DNA of 64,000 nucleotides, from NCBI GenBank assembly GCA_026261815.1, contig JAMPIT010000856.1, positions 8,726,001 to 8,790,000 on the forward strand, given 5' to 3'. This document shows positions 37,321-48,601 of this stretch, one piece after another. The notes under the pieces are model-generated. The model worked only from the letters and a program-made list of their open reading frames with translations, was not told the DNA's origin and did no database searches. Position 1 is the stretch's first letter. Each line of letters begins with the position of its first letter. The translations under genes and the position numbers were made by a program. Source of the stretch: Monarcha castaneiventris obscurior. Taxonomy: Eukaryota > Chordata > Aves > Passeriformes > Monarchidae.

Positions 37321-37926
37321 ACTGTGCATTTCAGCCTCACACCAAGCACCCCCTGGCTCCCAGCACTACCTGGGCTGAGGATGAAGCCCTGTCAGCAGTT
37401 CTGGTTGCCCGGCTCCGTGCCAAGGCTTGGCAGGCTGCAGCATTTGGATGGAAAAGTCAGAAACTCAGGGACAAAACTAAACCAAAATTAGTCTTTGTGA
37501 GGGCAACTCTGCCTGTGCGACCTTCACGGGAAATGGGAAGGGTGAGTTAATGTGCTGGAACAGCATCCCACCCAGCTCACACCGGGAAGGGCCAGCTTTC
37601 CACTGCCAGATCAGGGATAATGTGGATCATTTGGAGCTGGTTCTCCACTTGCTGCCTCCGTGGTCAGGATTTCCTCTGCACTCCAGCTGTGAACAAAGTC
37701 AGGAACAGGGAAGGGAACTTACAGAGTTCAAAGTCACCTTCTTAGCTTGGGCACTGTGTATAGCATCTACTTATCTCCCATCATCAGTCTCTTGCAGCCA
37801 CTTCACCTTCTATTGCCCCCTAAATCTCCTGCGAGAGCATCCAGGGTTCCTCAGGTGACCAAAGGTAAAAAAGAGTTAGGAAACACACCAAGCCATCCAC
37901 CCACCATTCACATGAAATAACAACTT

Positions 37927-37932
37927 TTTATT
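37927..37932 (-). promoter_or_regulatory. DRG2: Probable DRG2 poly(A) signal (AATAAA)
   Basis: AATAAA on the minus strand, followed 20-50 nt later by a GT-rich element (GTGAATGGTGGGTGGATGGC and GGTGTG). It would end a DRG2 3' UTR of about 1.2 kb. A second AATAAA at 39043-39048, inside a pyrimidine tract, could give a short UTR. Confidence 0.6.
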
Positions 37933-39030
37933 TTCTCAAATAAAATAATCCTTCCATTTCTGCTCGATCAGGTTGTGAGGGGTGGGGAGGAGCAGGGAGG
38001 AGGGGAGGAACCCTGCTCATACAGGTGTCACACCTGTCCTCACAGTTCTGCATCCACGTCAGACCGAACCCTTGTCCAATGAAAGAAAATAAAAGCTATT
38101 GGCAGCTCTTGATCCCAGCAGGCAAGAGCTGTCCTCTATCAGGCACTCTGAATTGTTTAGCAACAGCATTCAATGGAAAAGCATGATTACAAAAATCCCA
38201 GATTTCTGATGAACAATATCCAGACAAGCAGTGTTTAACAGGGCCGGGGTAAAACTCATGGCGTGGGGTGGTACCTTGAGCTCCAAAGAGCTGTGACTGG
38301 AATTTAGGGGCATGGTTGAGGAAAACCCCAGGTTGGGGACTAAAGGGCAGGACAACTCCTGCCCAGGAATGGAGGAAGCTCCCAAGGCAGCTCCTCGATG
38401 AGCGATATGCCAGAAGTGAATCCTTACCCCAGACCACAGCTCTTGGATCGTACCCCACTGCAATCTGGCCACGTTAATTAAAAATCACCAGTTAAATTTC
38501 TCATCTCTCAGTACCAGTTGGACCATGATGTCCTACAAACCCCACTGCAAGGCTATGGAGAGGCACAGAGTGCCAGCTTTTAATGTTAATTGAGGTGGGA
38601 CCACTAAAAATTGGGGTTGTCTCAGCTTCAGAGACGTGTCCAGCAAGCAGGGGAGGGAGAACTCTGATTCTGTTTCAGATCCATGCTTAAATTAAGTGAA
38701 TGGATAAGCAGCAAAGCATCAGCAATGTTCTCTCAGCCCAAAGCACTGGGCCAGATTTGTTCACACAAACCCAAACACTTCCCACTGGGAATGCACACGG
38801 ATCCATGTGCAAACCTTTCTACGAGGGGCAGGACACTGCTGGCTGTGGAACTGTGTCCTAGAAGAACTGTCTCCTTTTCAATTTTTAAGAAACATTACTT
38901 GGCCTGAAATGCTGTGAGATGGAAACCCATCTTCCCCATCCCCACCTGCAAGCACAGTAGCCTCATTTTCTGCCTTTCTTCAAGAGAAGGAGCTTCACAG
39001 AAGCTTTCTTGGCTCTGGAACACATCTCCC

Positions 39031-39070
39031 TTTTTCTTTTTCTTTATTTTTTTTCTTTTTTTCTTTTTAG
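39031..39070. repeat. Pyrimidine-rich low-complexity tract
   Basis: T-rich run with interspersed C (TTTTTCTTTTTCTTTATTTT and continuing), within the putative DRG2 3' UTR about 70-110 nt past the stop. It reads A-rich on the DRG2 strand and contains an AATAAA. Confidence 0.85.
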
Positions 39071-39140
39071 TGTGTTTTGTTTCATTTTCATGTGGTCAGT
39101 TCCAATTGCAGTGATTAAAGACAAGGCCAGGCACCAGCAG

Positions 39141-42100
39141 TTACTTCTTTACAATTTGAATGACATCTTCATGCTCCATCATATGGGTTAAGCCCACTCT
39201 TTGAGGGCTGTACTTTGTGCTTGTCCCCTTTAAAGCAAAAAATGGGGAGAAGGGTTAGAAGACCAGTCAGAGACACCTGAAGACAAGGATTCCAGCATCT
39301 GTCTAACACTTACCCACACCAAGGCATATTTGAACTGGCTGGCTAATGATCTGTGAATCCGATGGCACTGCAAGACAGACAGGCAGAAGTTGAAGTATTT
39401 AAATGGCACCACTTTGCAAACAACTTTTTCAACACCCAAGAATGAAAAGAAACTCAAGTCTATGCCAGAAATCACAATAAAGACTTCAAGGAGGCAGTTA
39501 ACAGTACTTGAAGCAATACAGAACAGACACAGGAATCACTAGCCCACATAAAGCCCCATTCCATTGCTTCCATGTGCTTTTTCACTGGGCTGCATTAAAT
39601 AATTATTGTTTAAACCTTTTGCAGCAGCTGTGAAAGAAACCTGAGGCAGATAAAATTGGTAAAGGCAACAAAAGGAGAAGCCCAGCTAAACACTGACATG
39701 TCCTGAGCTTTATGAAGCACAAATCACAGCAGGTCCAAGAGGAGCTGCCTTCTGCACACAGGGAAATGTAAAAGATGCAGAAAAATTACCACATGTTCCA
39801 CAGAGGCCCCTTTCCGTAGAATAATGGCATCTGTAAAGTCTGGTCTCTCTGTGGAGAAGCAGAAGGGGGGGAAAAAGCATTGGATTTCTATCAAGTGTGT
39901 TCTAAAATGCTGACACCATCTCACATCACCTTGTGCTTACTACTCCCAAATTCCTCCTTCCTGCTCCCAGACAGAACAGGGATCCAGTACCTGAAAGCAC
40001 CAAATCAGCTCTCCACTACCCACAAGTGCAATTACCCACTGCACACAGTCAGCAGCTTCCTCACAACCCACCTGATCCAACTCCATCCCAAGCCCTTGAC
40101 TTACGAGAAACAAAACCACCCAAGTCAAAACACACCTGCTCAAGGAAAACCAAAATCCCCAAGATTTCAGAGCTTAACAAGCTCTGAGAAAATTCCTTGA
40201 TCTTCTCACATCCACCCAAGTTCAGCTGTTCACAACCAAACAGAGCAAGTCATAGCTGTGCCTTCATCATTGGGAGAAGCTTCAAGTGGGTTATAAAGCA
40301 AAAGGAGATCCAAAGGCACTTCCAAAGGCATGAGAATCACCAAATTTCTTGCAGCAGGTACAGGAAACTTATTCTGGGTTGTGATGGGCTGAACAGTTCA
40401 TCACAGTGTGCATAACAAGGAAAAAAGCTGTGAACTTGCACACTTTATTCCCTTATATCATGCAAAGACTTATGAAAATTCAGCTCTTGTACAAGAGGAA
40501 GGCCATGGTGGGATCCATACATGGCAGGATCAGGCAGAGCAGGAAGCATTTCCCAAGAGCTGAAAGATTATTTGGGAGGGTGTAATTCCAGCATTTCCAA
40601 GGCCCCAGCCCTGCTGGCAGCCTGTCTGCCTTCCATGGGCAGCAGCATTTGTGCCTTTCAAACCTTCTGTTCAGCTCATGGTCACTTACGGCCCCGTTTC
40701 TTGGTATAGATGCAGGTGAGTGCCAGGTACTCCCAGAGCTTTTCCAGCAAGTAGTCCAAGTTCAGCTTCATGCCACAGCTGCAAAACACCAGGAACAACT
40801 GTTTACTGCTGTTGTGATTTAGGGATCCAGAAGAACAAGGTGAAATGTCTTTATTAAAGTGCTGGAGAATGAAATGAGGGGAAAGTCTTTAATAAGGCAA
40901 GGAAAGAAAAAACACAAGGTGAAATGACCTTAAACTGAAGGAGGGCAGTGTTAAGATTAGGTATTAGGAAGAAATTCCTTACTATAAGGGTGGAGAAGCA
41001 CTGGAACAGGCTGCACAGAGAGTCTCTGGCTGCTCCATCCCTGGAATTGTTCAAGGCCAGGTTGGATGGGGCCTGGAGCAACCTGATCTAGTGGAAGGTG
41101 TCCCTGCATGGAGAAGCCAAGCTGCCTGCTTCTCCAGGGGAAGGAAATCTGGGAAAAGCTGCACAGCAGCTCTGCTTGCCACCCCAGCAGCCCTGGGAGA
41201 AGTCCCTTCCTGGGAGAAGCTGGAGAAAGGTCTCAGAAAGTGGTGAAAAGAATCCCACACCGGGCAGACCAGCAGAAAAGGCAACGTGACAGCTCCTACC
41301 TGATAACAACGCTGTGGGGCCTCCGAGCAAGACGATCCACCTCCTCCATGGATATCTGGTCAATCTTGTTATAAACCTAAAGCAAAGGGAAAACAACACA
41401 GCCCTTAGAAAGGCAATTCAGCAAGATGTGGAAATAACAAGGTAGCTCCAGCACCTGAAACAGAAACACAAATCCTGTCAGAGGGTAAGCCAAGACTCTC
41501 AGTAAAACAAACTATTAAAATTCAGAAGCCTGAATATAAATTTCTGCCTTTTAAAATTCTCCCTTTGGGATGACTTGGAACACGTTCTCTGGTGTCTTTG
41601 ATTTCAAACAGACCCAGTGGCTACAAACAGAGCCCTAAAGGGACCTCTGGCACACAAGGGACCCAACGTGAAAAGCCAAGCACGGAGCTGGCAGCAGGGG
41701 AATCGGAGGCTCTGCACGTGGGAGCAAACCCCCGGCACCAGGATTGGAAGCTCTGCTGCTCCAGGGCAGCATCAGCCACAAGAGGGCCCAGGGAACACAC
41801 ACAGCACGGCTGCACATCCAAAGCCTATAAAAAATTCCCTGTTGAGCCATTTTCCACCTCTTAAACCCCAAATCGTTACTGTTTTAGGAGCCAGGAACAA
41901 GGGCATGGAGTAATAGGACAAGGGGGAATGGCTTTAAATTGAGAGGGCAGGGTTAGATGGGATTTTGGGAAAAAATTCTTCCCTCTGAGGGTGGTGAAGC
42001 CCTGGCACAGGTGCCCAGAGAAGCTGTGGCTGCCCCATCCCTGGAAGTGTCCAAGGCCAGGTTGGATGGGGCTTGAAGCACCTTGGTCTTGTGGAAGGTG

Positions 42101-45100
42101 TTCCTGCCCATGGCAGAGGGGGGAATGAGATGAGCTTTAAGGTCCCTTCCCACCCAAACCGTTCCAGAATTCTGTGAAGTTCCAACTTTTCCTTTGGCAC
42201 AGAAAAGAGATGCAGGATGTGACAGAAGCCAGGCTGCCCAGGATACTCACATAGAGGCACGGCATGTAGACCCTGTTTCCTACAATCACATCGATGAACT
42301 CATCAGGGGAACAATCCTCTCTGAACAGGACCTCGGCGTTGAAGATTTCTGAGGTGGACACGGTCAAGGCCCAAATCCCAACACACCACAGGGGCTGAGC
42401 TCCCTTGTGATAGCCTGTTGCCAACCAGCCAGCACCACAGTGACACCAAGGCTGTCCCACAGCAGGAACCACTTGAGCCATGAGCTGCTGATGGCTCAAG
42501 GGTCTCCTGTTTTAGGAAAGGATACTGTATTCGTGGAGGATGAGCTGAACCAGCTTCTCCGAGCACTGAGTCAACGTGACAGTGGAGTTGAAGGAGATGC
42601 CTCCACCCTTCTTGGGCTGCGGGAGGCAAAAAAGCAGAGTAAGAATATTCTGCAAATTCACAGCCCCCTCAGCCTGTCCAACACAAGGGGCAGCACAGAG
42701 TGAGCTCAGCTTTGAGCGGGCAGGCAGACACAAGCTGTGCCTGCAGGAGCTCAGGAAGCCTCACCTTGAAGTAGATATTTGGTTTGCTTTTGTTCAGTCG
42801 GATTCCTACAGATTCCAGTTCTTTCTCCAGCAAGGCCCTGCAGGGACACTGCACGTTAGCACCTGTGAGGCTGAACGTGGCCAGGTGACTCCCAGACCTT
42901 CCTTTTTCAACTCTTGTGTTGATACAGTCTTGCCACAAGCTTTCATTACAACCTAAAACCCACCTAATGCAGGTCAGAGTCTGTGGGGAAAATCCAGGTT
43001 GACATTCCCATCTCTGACAGCCACCCTGCAGGAATGACCCTTCAGCTGAGCACCCACACCAGTCAGTAGGATGCTTCTCATGGAGGCCAAGCTCCATCTC
43101 GCACTCAATAATTTCATTCCCCATTCCCCAGGTGCTCTCCACAATTCCTCAGAGAGCTGGCATGTTTTCTGGGCAGCCCTGAGCCCGGCCCAGCCCCGGT
43201 GCCCAGCACACACTCACCTCTGCACCTCACCCTTGGTGGCATCCAGCATCATGATAACAACGTCTGCTGTCCTGGCCACAGCGATCACCTGCCGGCCTCT
43301 GCCCTTCCCTGGGGAGACAGGAGGTGGATGCACATCAACAAGAGGAACCAGCTGAGCTCTGTCCCAGATGGGGACTCCTGCCCTGTGCAGCAGCTTGAAA
43401 GCAAGGAAAGAGATCCTGCAGTGCTGTTCTGGCTGCCATCAGCTGCTGAGAGCCCTGGCAGCAGCTCCAGGCAGCACAGAGAACTCACCAGAGAGATGAG
43501 TGCCAGAAGGTGCCTTAGGAAACACAGACACTGTTCTGGTGACCCAAGGGAATGGCTGGAGCTGTGCCAGGGAGGGTTAGGTTGGATATTAGGAAAAGGC
43601 TCTTCCCCCAGAGGGTGGTCGGGCACTGCCCAGGCTTCCCAGGGAATGGTCATGGCCCCAAGGCTGCCAGAGCTCCAGGAGCATTTGGAAAACACCAGGC
43701 ACGGGGTGGGATTGTTGGGGTGCCCTGTGCAGGGCCAGGATTTGGACTGGATGATCCCTGTGGGTCCCTTCCCAGATGTTCCATGACTCTCTGATTTCCT
43801 AAGCTACCTTCACACACAAGCAGCCAATGAGGACAATGACAACAAAGAGACACAAAGCCAACATCTCTTCCCAGAACCAGGAGTCATGGGAGGACTGGCA
43901 GGAACCCAGGGAATTACTCAAACAAGGTTAGTGTTTAGCTGTAATTCCCCCTCCGCCTCTCCAGCATCTTTCTATAGATTTCCTCAGCACCAGAAAACAG
44001 ATGAGCCACTTAACACTCAGGCAAGGAGGTGAGAAGTGACTGGCTTGCTTTGGCTCCCACCTCCAGAAAACCATCTTTCTGCTACATATAGACCCTTCCG
44101 TGGGCTCAGGGATAGGAATCGTGCCTCACATAGGATCAAGGACTCAAAAAATTTGGAAAGACAATGTAGGAACTCTTGGCCCAGGAAACCTGTGAATATC
44201 TGAGACACCCAGGGCCACTACTGAGGGCAAATCCCTCCTGTACATGAACACAGACATGAGCCAACCTTGAGCTGCTCCTTCGATGATTCCAGGCAGATCC
44301 AGCAGCTGAATATTGGCTCCTTTGTACTGAAAAGGAAATAGAAGGATGGAAAGTTGAAAGGTTTTTGCAAGGCACATGAGCTGCCTCAAAAGTTCCAAGC
44401 ATGTGCTGGGGGTCCAAATCCTGTGGAGAGTGGAACTGGATGGAACTGGCAGGGCAGGGGAATTCTGCAAAAAGCTCATGGCTCTGTCCTGAGGCTAATT
44501 CCAGAGCTATGGGCTGTGTTCAGCAGCACACACAGCTGTACATTAGATCCTGACCCCCCATAAGCATCCCGTGACTGCAGCTGGGCAAAGCACCAGGAAA
44601 ACAGCACAGCAACCATGTGTTCCCAAGTTGGGGAAATGGAAAGGAAAAACAACCCTTCCTTTCTTGGTCTAATGAGAAAACTCAGTCATGAACAAGTGTC
44701 ACATCTCTTACTGTGATGGATCAAACTATTCAGCTGTGCTGCAGGTCTTAAAGTGCAGGAGAAAAAACCAGGAGACTCTTCATTCCTAGGATTTGCAAGG
44801 CATTGGCTCTCCAGCTGTTGTTGCAGCTCACAGCTGTGCCTGAATGTGTTAAAGTCCTTTTCCCATCAATACAGTTATTGTTATTATTTAACTCCCCTTT
44901 CCATCCTGACCCAGATTTCCTCATTACTCTTGGACACTTTTCAGTTTGATGCCCTTTATCATTTCCTTTACTGATGGATGCTGAGGCCACCACTAATAAA
45001 ACCCCTCAAGGACAGGAGTAACTGCATTTTGTTTTGAAAGTGATCACAGCACAGATTGCCTCTGTAAAGCTTCATTAAAAACAAATCTGTCAAGGTTTGC

Positions 45101-47831
45101 AGCCAGCTGGTCCCTGGCACCGACAATGGTTATACAAAATCCAGTTGAGAATTGTTGTGTTGCTCTGGTCAGTCCAAGAGCAGCACAAAAATCCTGACCA
45201 GGCAGCCAATCCTGAAATATTATGGAGCTCAGGGAAGTGCTACATCAGCACTCCAAAGTTTTAACCAAAATTCAGCTTTGGAGACCTTTGGATGACTCTG
45301 CTCTTTAGTGGCAGCACAAGTGTGGCTGGTGCAAACACACATTTCCACAGCTGGTAAATGCCAAAGGGAGGAGAATCCTACGTACTTCTATGACTCCTGG
45401 GATACAGGTCAGCGTGGTGAACTCGTACGACGCGGCTTCGCTGGCAGTCGAGGTCATCAGACTCAAAAACGTGGACTGAAATGCAAGAGATCAGCACAGT
45501 CAGCCAGGAAAACGCAAAGACTCAGCAAAAGGAGCAACACCAAAGTGCTCCTCAGGCTGTGGAAGTCGTGCTGGGGCTGTTCCAGGCACAGAGACTGAGG
45601 GGCTGACACAGAACAGAGGTAAATCCTGCATCCCCCCCCTTTCCTCAGCAGTGCTGTGGCTGGGCAAGAACAAGTTTCAGGCAAAAAGAAGTTTCACAGG
45701 GCAGAGGACACAAAATGAAGGAGTGTTTCCTTATCTCCAACTCTTGCCTAGATCATAGAATCATGGAATGGTTTGGATTGGGAGAGACCTTAAAGCCTAT
45801 TTCATTCCAGCCCCTGCCATGGGCAGGGACACCTTCCACTATCCCAGCTTGCTCCAAGCCCTGTCCAACCTGGCCTTGGACACTTCCAGGGATGGAGCAG
45901 CCACAGCTTCTCTGAGCACCCTGTGCCAGGGCCTCACCACCCTCACAGGGAAGAATTTCTTCCATATATCTCACCTAAATTTCCCCTCTTTCAGTGTGAA
46001 CCATTCCCCCTTTTCCTGCCACTACAGTCCCTGACAAAGGATCCCCTTCCAGCTCCGTTGTAGCCTTTTCGGATACTGGAAGGTGCTGTGAGGTCTCCAC
46101 ACAACCTTCTCTTCTCCAGCCTCAAAACTCCCAGCCTGTCTCCACAGGGGAGGTGCTCCAGTCTTCTCTTCAACCTCATGGTCTCCTTCTCCAACAATTC
46201 CATGTCCTCCTTATGCTGGAGCCACCAGAACTGTGCACAGTACTCCAGGTGGGGTCTCACAAGGGGAGCTTTAAGGTGCCCCCCAACCCAAACCATTCAC
46301 AGTTGTGTGATCCCAAATCTGCTTTGCAGCCACTGCAAACCACAGAAACAGAGTGAACACAAACACTCACTGACCTTCCCCACGGAAGGAAAACCAATCA
46401 GTGCCACCCGGGCATCTCCTGATTTCATCACATCGAAGCCCTCGCCCTTGGCAGCCGGGGATTTGGAGGGTTCCAGCAGCTGAGCTCTGTATTTTGCAAG
46501 CTTTGCCTTCAGCAGGCCCAGGTGGTACTCGGTGGCTGCAATGACACAAACCCAACAGCTGGTTGGCAGAAAGTTGCTGGTAATTCACTTCTGGGAATGA
46601 GAACCTTCCTAAAAGGAAACACTTATGGATCCTGGTCAACATCTTAACCACTGCCAGGCACAGAGCTGCCCCCAGCTGTTCCATCGCCTTTTGGAACCCT
46701 GGGCATGGAGAACAAACCTCCCAGGGACCTGCACAAAGTCAGAGTTGAGGGAAACAGCCCAAAAATTCCCGAGTTAAAAGAGCAAGGCAGAAGGAGAGCA
46801 GGAATGAAGGGCTGAAGGGAGCCAGTTCAGGAGACAGATCATAGGGGGAGCAGCCCCTCTTGGAAACAGCCCCTCCTTACACCTGGTCACATTCAGCAGC
46901 CCAAAACCACAAGCTTATTTTCCCCTGCTCCTTTCAACTTTTAAAGACAGGTTTAACTAAGAGCTCACTCGTGTGAAAGTACTTTACTGCCTTATTCTTA
47001 GCAAAACACTTCAATTTACACCTGAAGCAGAAAAAAAAGGAAGGTAGATGTCTCACTTTGTAATATGTCAGGGCATGAAACCAGGACCTTACAGGTTTTA
47101 CTAATGTTTATTTCTGTTATTTACCACAGCCTACGGCCCCCAGCAGCAGCTCTGGCAGAGCCCATGGGGAGCCCCCGGACCACTCAAACACCAGCTCAGG
47201 GACCCCCCCATAGGTCGCTGAGCCCCCTGTGCCAGCCGGACTTGAGGTGTCCCCTCCCTCCCAGCTCCGGGGAGGGGGCTGCAGCACAGGGCAGGAAAGA
47301 GGCCAGGAAAGAGGGCAGCCCCCGCCCTCCCCGGGGCCCCTCACGCACACGCCCGCCCCAGACCCAGGGCTCACCCTGCTCCCCAACCTGCCCCAGCCCG
47401 CAGCACCCCCGATCCAGCCCCCTGTGAGACCCCCCAGCTTCACAAACCACCTCCATCCTGCCTCCCCCACAGCCCCGACCCGCACGTCTTTCCACGCACC
47501 CCCTCCCAGGCCCCCACAACCCCGAGCCCCCCACAGTCCCCAGGCTCTCTCCCAGCCCCCCATAACCCACAGTCCAGCCATAACCCCCGGCCCCCTCTTC
47601 CCTCGGACCCCTCCGAGCTCCCCCATAACTCACAGACCACCTGTATCCACCCCACAGCCCCTCACACCCCCAGCCCCCCATAACCCCCAGCCCACCTGCC
47701 CGCCCTCCTCCGGGACCCTGCCCGCCCGCTGGCCCCGGGTCCCTCAGCCCCCGGCAGCCCTCCGCACCTTTGTTTTTCTGCGTGCGGGCGATCTCCTTCT
47801 CGATCTCCGAGATCTTCTCCAGGATGCCCAT
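39141..47831 (-). CDS. DRG2: DRG2: developmentally regulated GTP-binding protein 2 (13 coding exons)
   Basis: Translation-linked OBG-family GTPase that works with RWDD1 (DFRP2) on ribosomes. Exons: 47768-47831, 46375-46535, 45386-45475, 44266-44326, 43218-43308, 42765-42837, 42526-42616, 42251-42348, 41300-41376, 40690-40778, 39790-39848, 39314-39367, 39141-39227. They total 1,095 nt, giving 364 aa, the human length, and the protein is almost identical to mammalian DRG2. Start [21 protein letters not shown]1 GFPSVGKS is split between exons 2 and 3; the switch region follows ([11 protein letters not shown]); G3 is DLPG; G4 NKID opens exon 9; G5-like SCGMKLN; the TGS domain covers about the last 75 residues ([19 protein letters not shown] to DVIQIVKK). 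The stop codon is 39141-39143. Splice sites are consensus apart from a GTATCC donor at 42,526. Introns carry several CR1 copies. Confidence 0.98.
40917..41108 (+). repeat. CR1 LINE fragment
   Basis: In DRG2 intron 9. Phrases include GATTAGGTATTAGGAAGAAA, CACTGGAACAGGCTGCACAG, AAGGCCAGGTTGGATGGGGC and CTAGTGGAAGGTGTCCCTGC. It is truncated before the final octamers. Confidence 0.9.
41888..42174 (+). repeat. CR1 LINE 3' end
   Basis: In DRG2 intron 8. Runs from GGAACAAGGGCATGGAG through GAAGCTGTGGCTGCCCCATC and GGTTGGATGGGGCTTGAAGC to ACCCAAACCGTTCCAGAATT. Confidence 0.92.
43560..43797 (+). repeat. CR1 LINE 3' end, divergent subfamily
   Basis: In DRG2 intron 4. Begins near GGGTTAGGTTGGATATTAGG and ends GGACTGGATGATCCCTGTGG, then CCTTCCCAGATGTTCCATGA. 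The ending differs from the other copies, so it is probably another CR1 subfamily. Confidence 0.8.
45750..46265 (-). repeat. CR1 LINE, longer antisense copy
   Basis: In DRG2 intron 2. The plus strand reads ATCATAGAATCATGGAATGG (reverse of the 3' octamers), then CTTGGACACTTCCAGGGATG, and continues upstream in the element to GCCACCAGAACTGTGCACAG and ACTCCAGGTGGGGTCTCACA. At about 515 bp it is the longest copy in the window. Confidence 0.92.
46266..46312 (+). repeat. CR1 3' terminal scrap abutting an antisense CR1
   Basis: GGAGCTTTAAGGTGCCCCCC followed by AACCCAAACCATTCACAGTT is the sense-orientation CR1 end. It directly joins the upstream end of the antisense copy. Confidence 0.7.
46536..47767 (-). 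other. DRG2: DRG2 intron 1 with a strongly C-rich (G-rich on transcript) segment
   Basis: No coding exon. From about 47,230 to 47,760 the plus strand is very C-rich and G-poor, with repeated CCCCCCATAACCC-like phrases (47,555 and 47,672). The DRG2 non-template strand is therefore G-rich with many runs of four or more G just downstream of the promoter. 46,780-47,100 is unremarkable. Confidence 0.8.
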
Positions 47832-48100
47832 GGCGGGCCCCGCTCAGCGCCCGCCGGAAGCGCCGCCGGCCCGGCCGTCCGTCCCCGTCACACGTCCGGG
47901 CCGTGCCGCGCTGCGCGCTCCGGCCGCGCCCCGAGCCCCGCGCCCCGGGTTCCGCCCGCCGCCGCCCGGGGGCACCGGGAGCGTCCCCAGGGAGGTGACC
48001 CCGGGTGGGGGCGAGAGCTGCGGGCACGGGAGGCTGCGGAGGGGGTGCTCGAAGGGAACGGGGGGAGCCCCGCGCCGGGACTGCCTCCTCCTGCTCCTCT
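47832..48100 (-). promoter_or_regulatory. DRG2: DRG2 CpG-rich promoter
   Basis: GC-rich, CpG-dense sequence directly upstream of the DRG2 ATG, without a TATA box. Composition falls off near 48,100, where unique DNA and then a CR1 begin. Confidence 0.6.
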
Positions 48101-48133
48101 AATTAAGGCTGGATCCTGGAAGGACCATGGAGC

Positions 48134-48440
48134 AGGTGGGGGTCGGGCTCTCCCAGGCAGCCAGCGACATCACAAGAGGAAACTGCCTCAAGGGGCCCAG
48201 GGCAGACTCAGGTTGGACATCAGGAGGAATTTCTTCCCGGAAAGGGTGATTAGATATTGGAACAGGCTGTCCAGAGAGGTTGGGGGAGTCGCCATCCCCC
48301 AGCAGGGAACACCATTCCCTGGGGTGTTCAGGGAAAGACTGGACCTGGCACTCAGTGCCACCAAGTGATAAGGTGGGGATCGGTCACAGGTGGGACTCGA
48401 TGATCTAAGGGGCTTTTCCAACTTTAATGATTCGGAGAGT
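48134..48440 (+). repeat. CR1 LINE 3' end, divergent subfamily
   Basis: Contains GGTTGGACATCAGGAGGAAT, TTCTTCCCGGAAAGGGTGAT, TATTGGAACAGGCTGTCCAG and GGACTCGATGATCTAAGGGG, then TTTTCCAACTTTAATGATTC. It lies between the DRG2 promoter and the GID4 3' end. Confidence 0.9.
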
Positions 48441-48595
48441 CTGTGAATTAAGGCCATCAGAAGCTGAGCCTGAGAAGCCCTGAGGCCTTGGGGGCCTGGA
48501 GAAGCCCCCAAGGAAGGAGATGAGGCACAGCAAGCCCCTGGAAGCGGGAAGTGGACAAACACACACGGACACAGACCCTTTCAATACAGTTCATG

Positions 48596-48601
48596 TTTAA
48601 T
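48596..48601 (-). promoter_or_regulatory. GID4: Candidate GID4 poly(A) signal (ATTAAA)
   Basis: ATTAAA on the minus strand, followed by a GT-rich element (GGGTCTGTGTCCGTGTGTGT) about 20-35 nt downstream. It would end a GID4 3' UTR of about 2.6 kb (51,222 to roughly 48,580), which contains the AC and CT repeats. Alternative internal sites near 50,433 are possible. Confidence 0.5.

Larger units (their letters stand above)
31250..37900. other. Intergenic region between MYO15A and the DRG2 3' end
   Basis: No convincing coding exon on either strand. On the MYO15A strand a possible noncoding first-exon donor (CAG/GTAAAT) lies at 31,380 and a possible acceptor (CATCTCCCAG) near 31,290, so an untranslated leader intron is conceivable but unproven. 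The region holds an E-box cluster (32,026-32,115), two AT-rich blocks with enhancer-like composition (35,590-36,070 and 36,950-37,320) and one antisense CR1 (36,529-36,845). Open frames here are short and lack family resemblance. Confidence 0.75.

Noticed and set aside
45768..46034. Repeated short frames reading MGRDTFHYP...[14 protein letters not shown] in several introns
   Set aside because: All are translations of CR1 3' ends in one orientation or the other, not a gene family.
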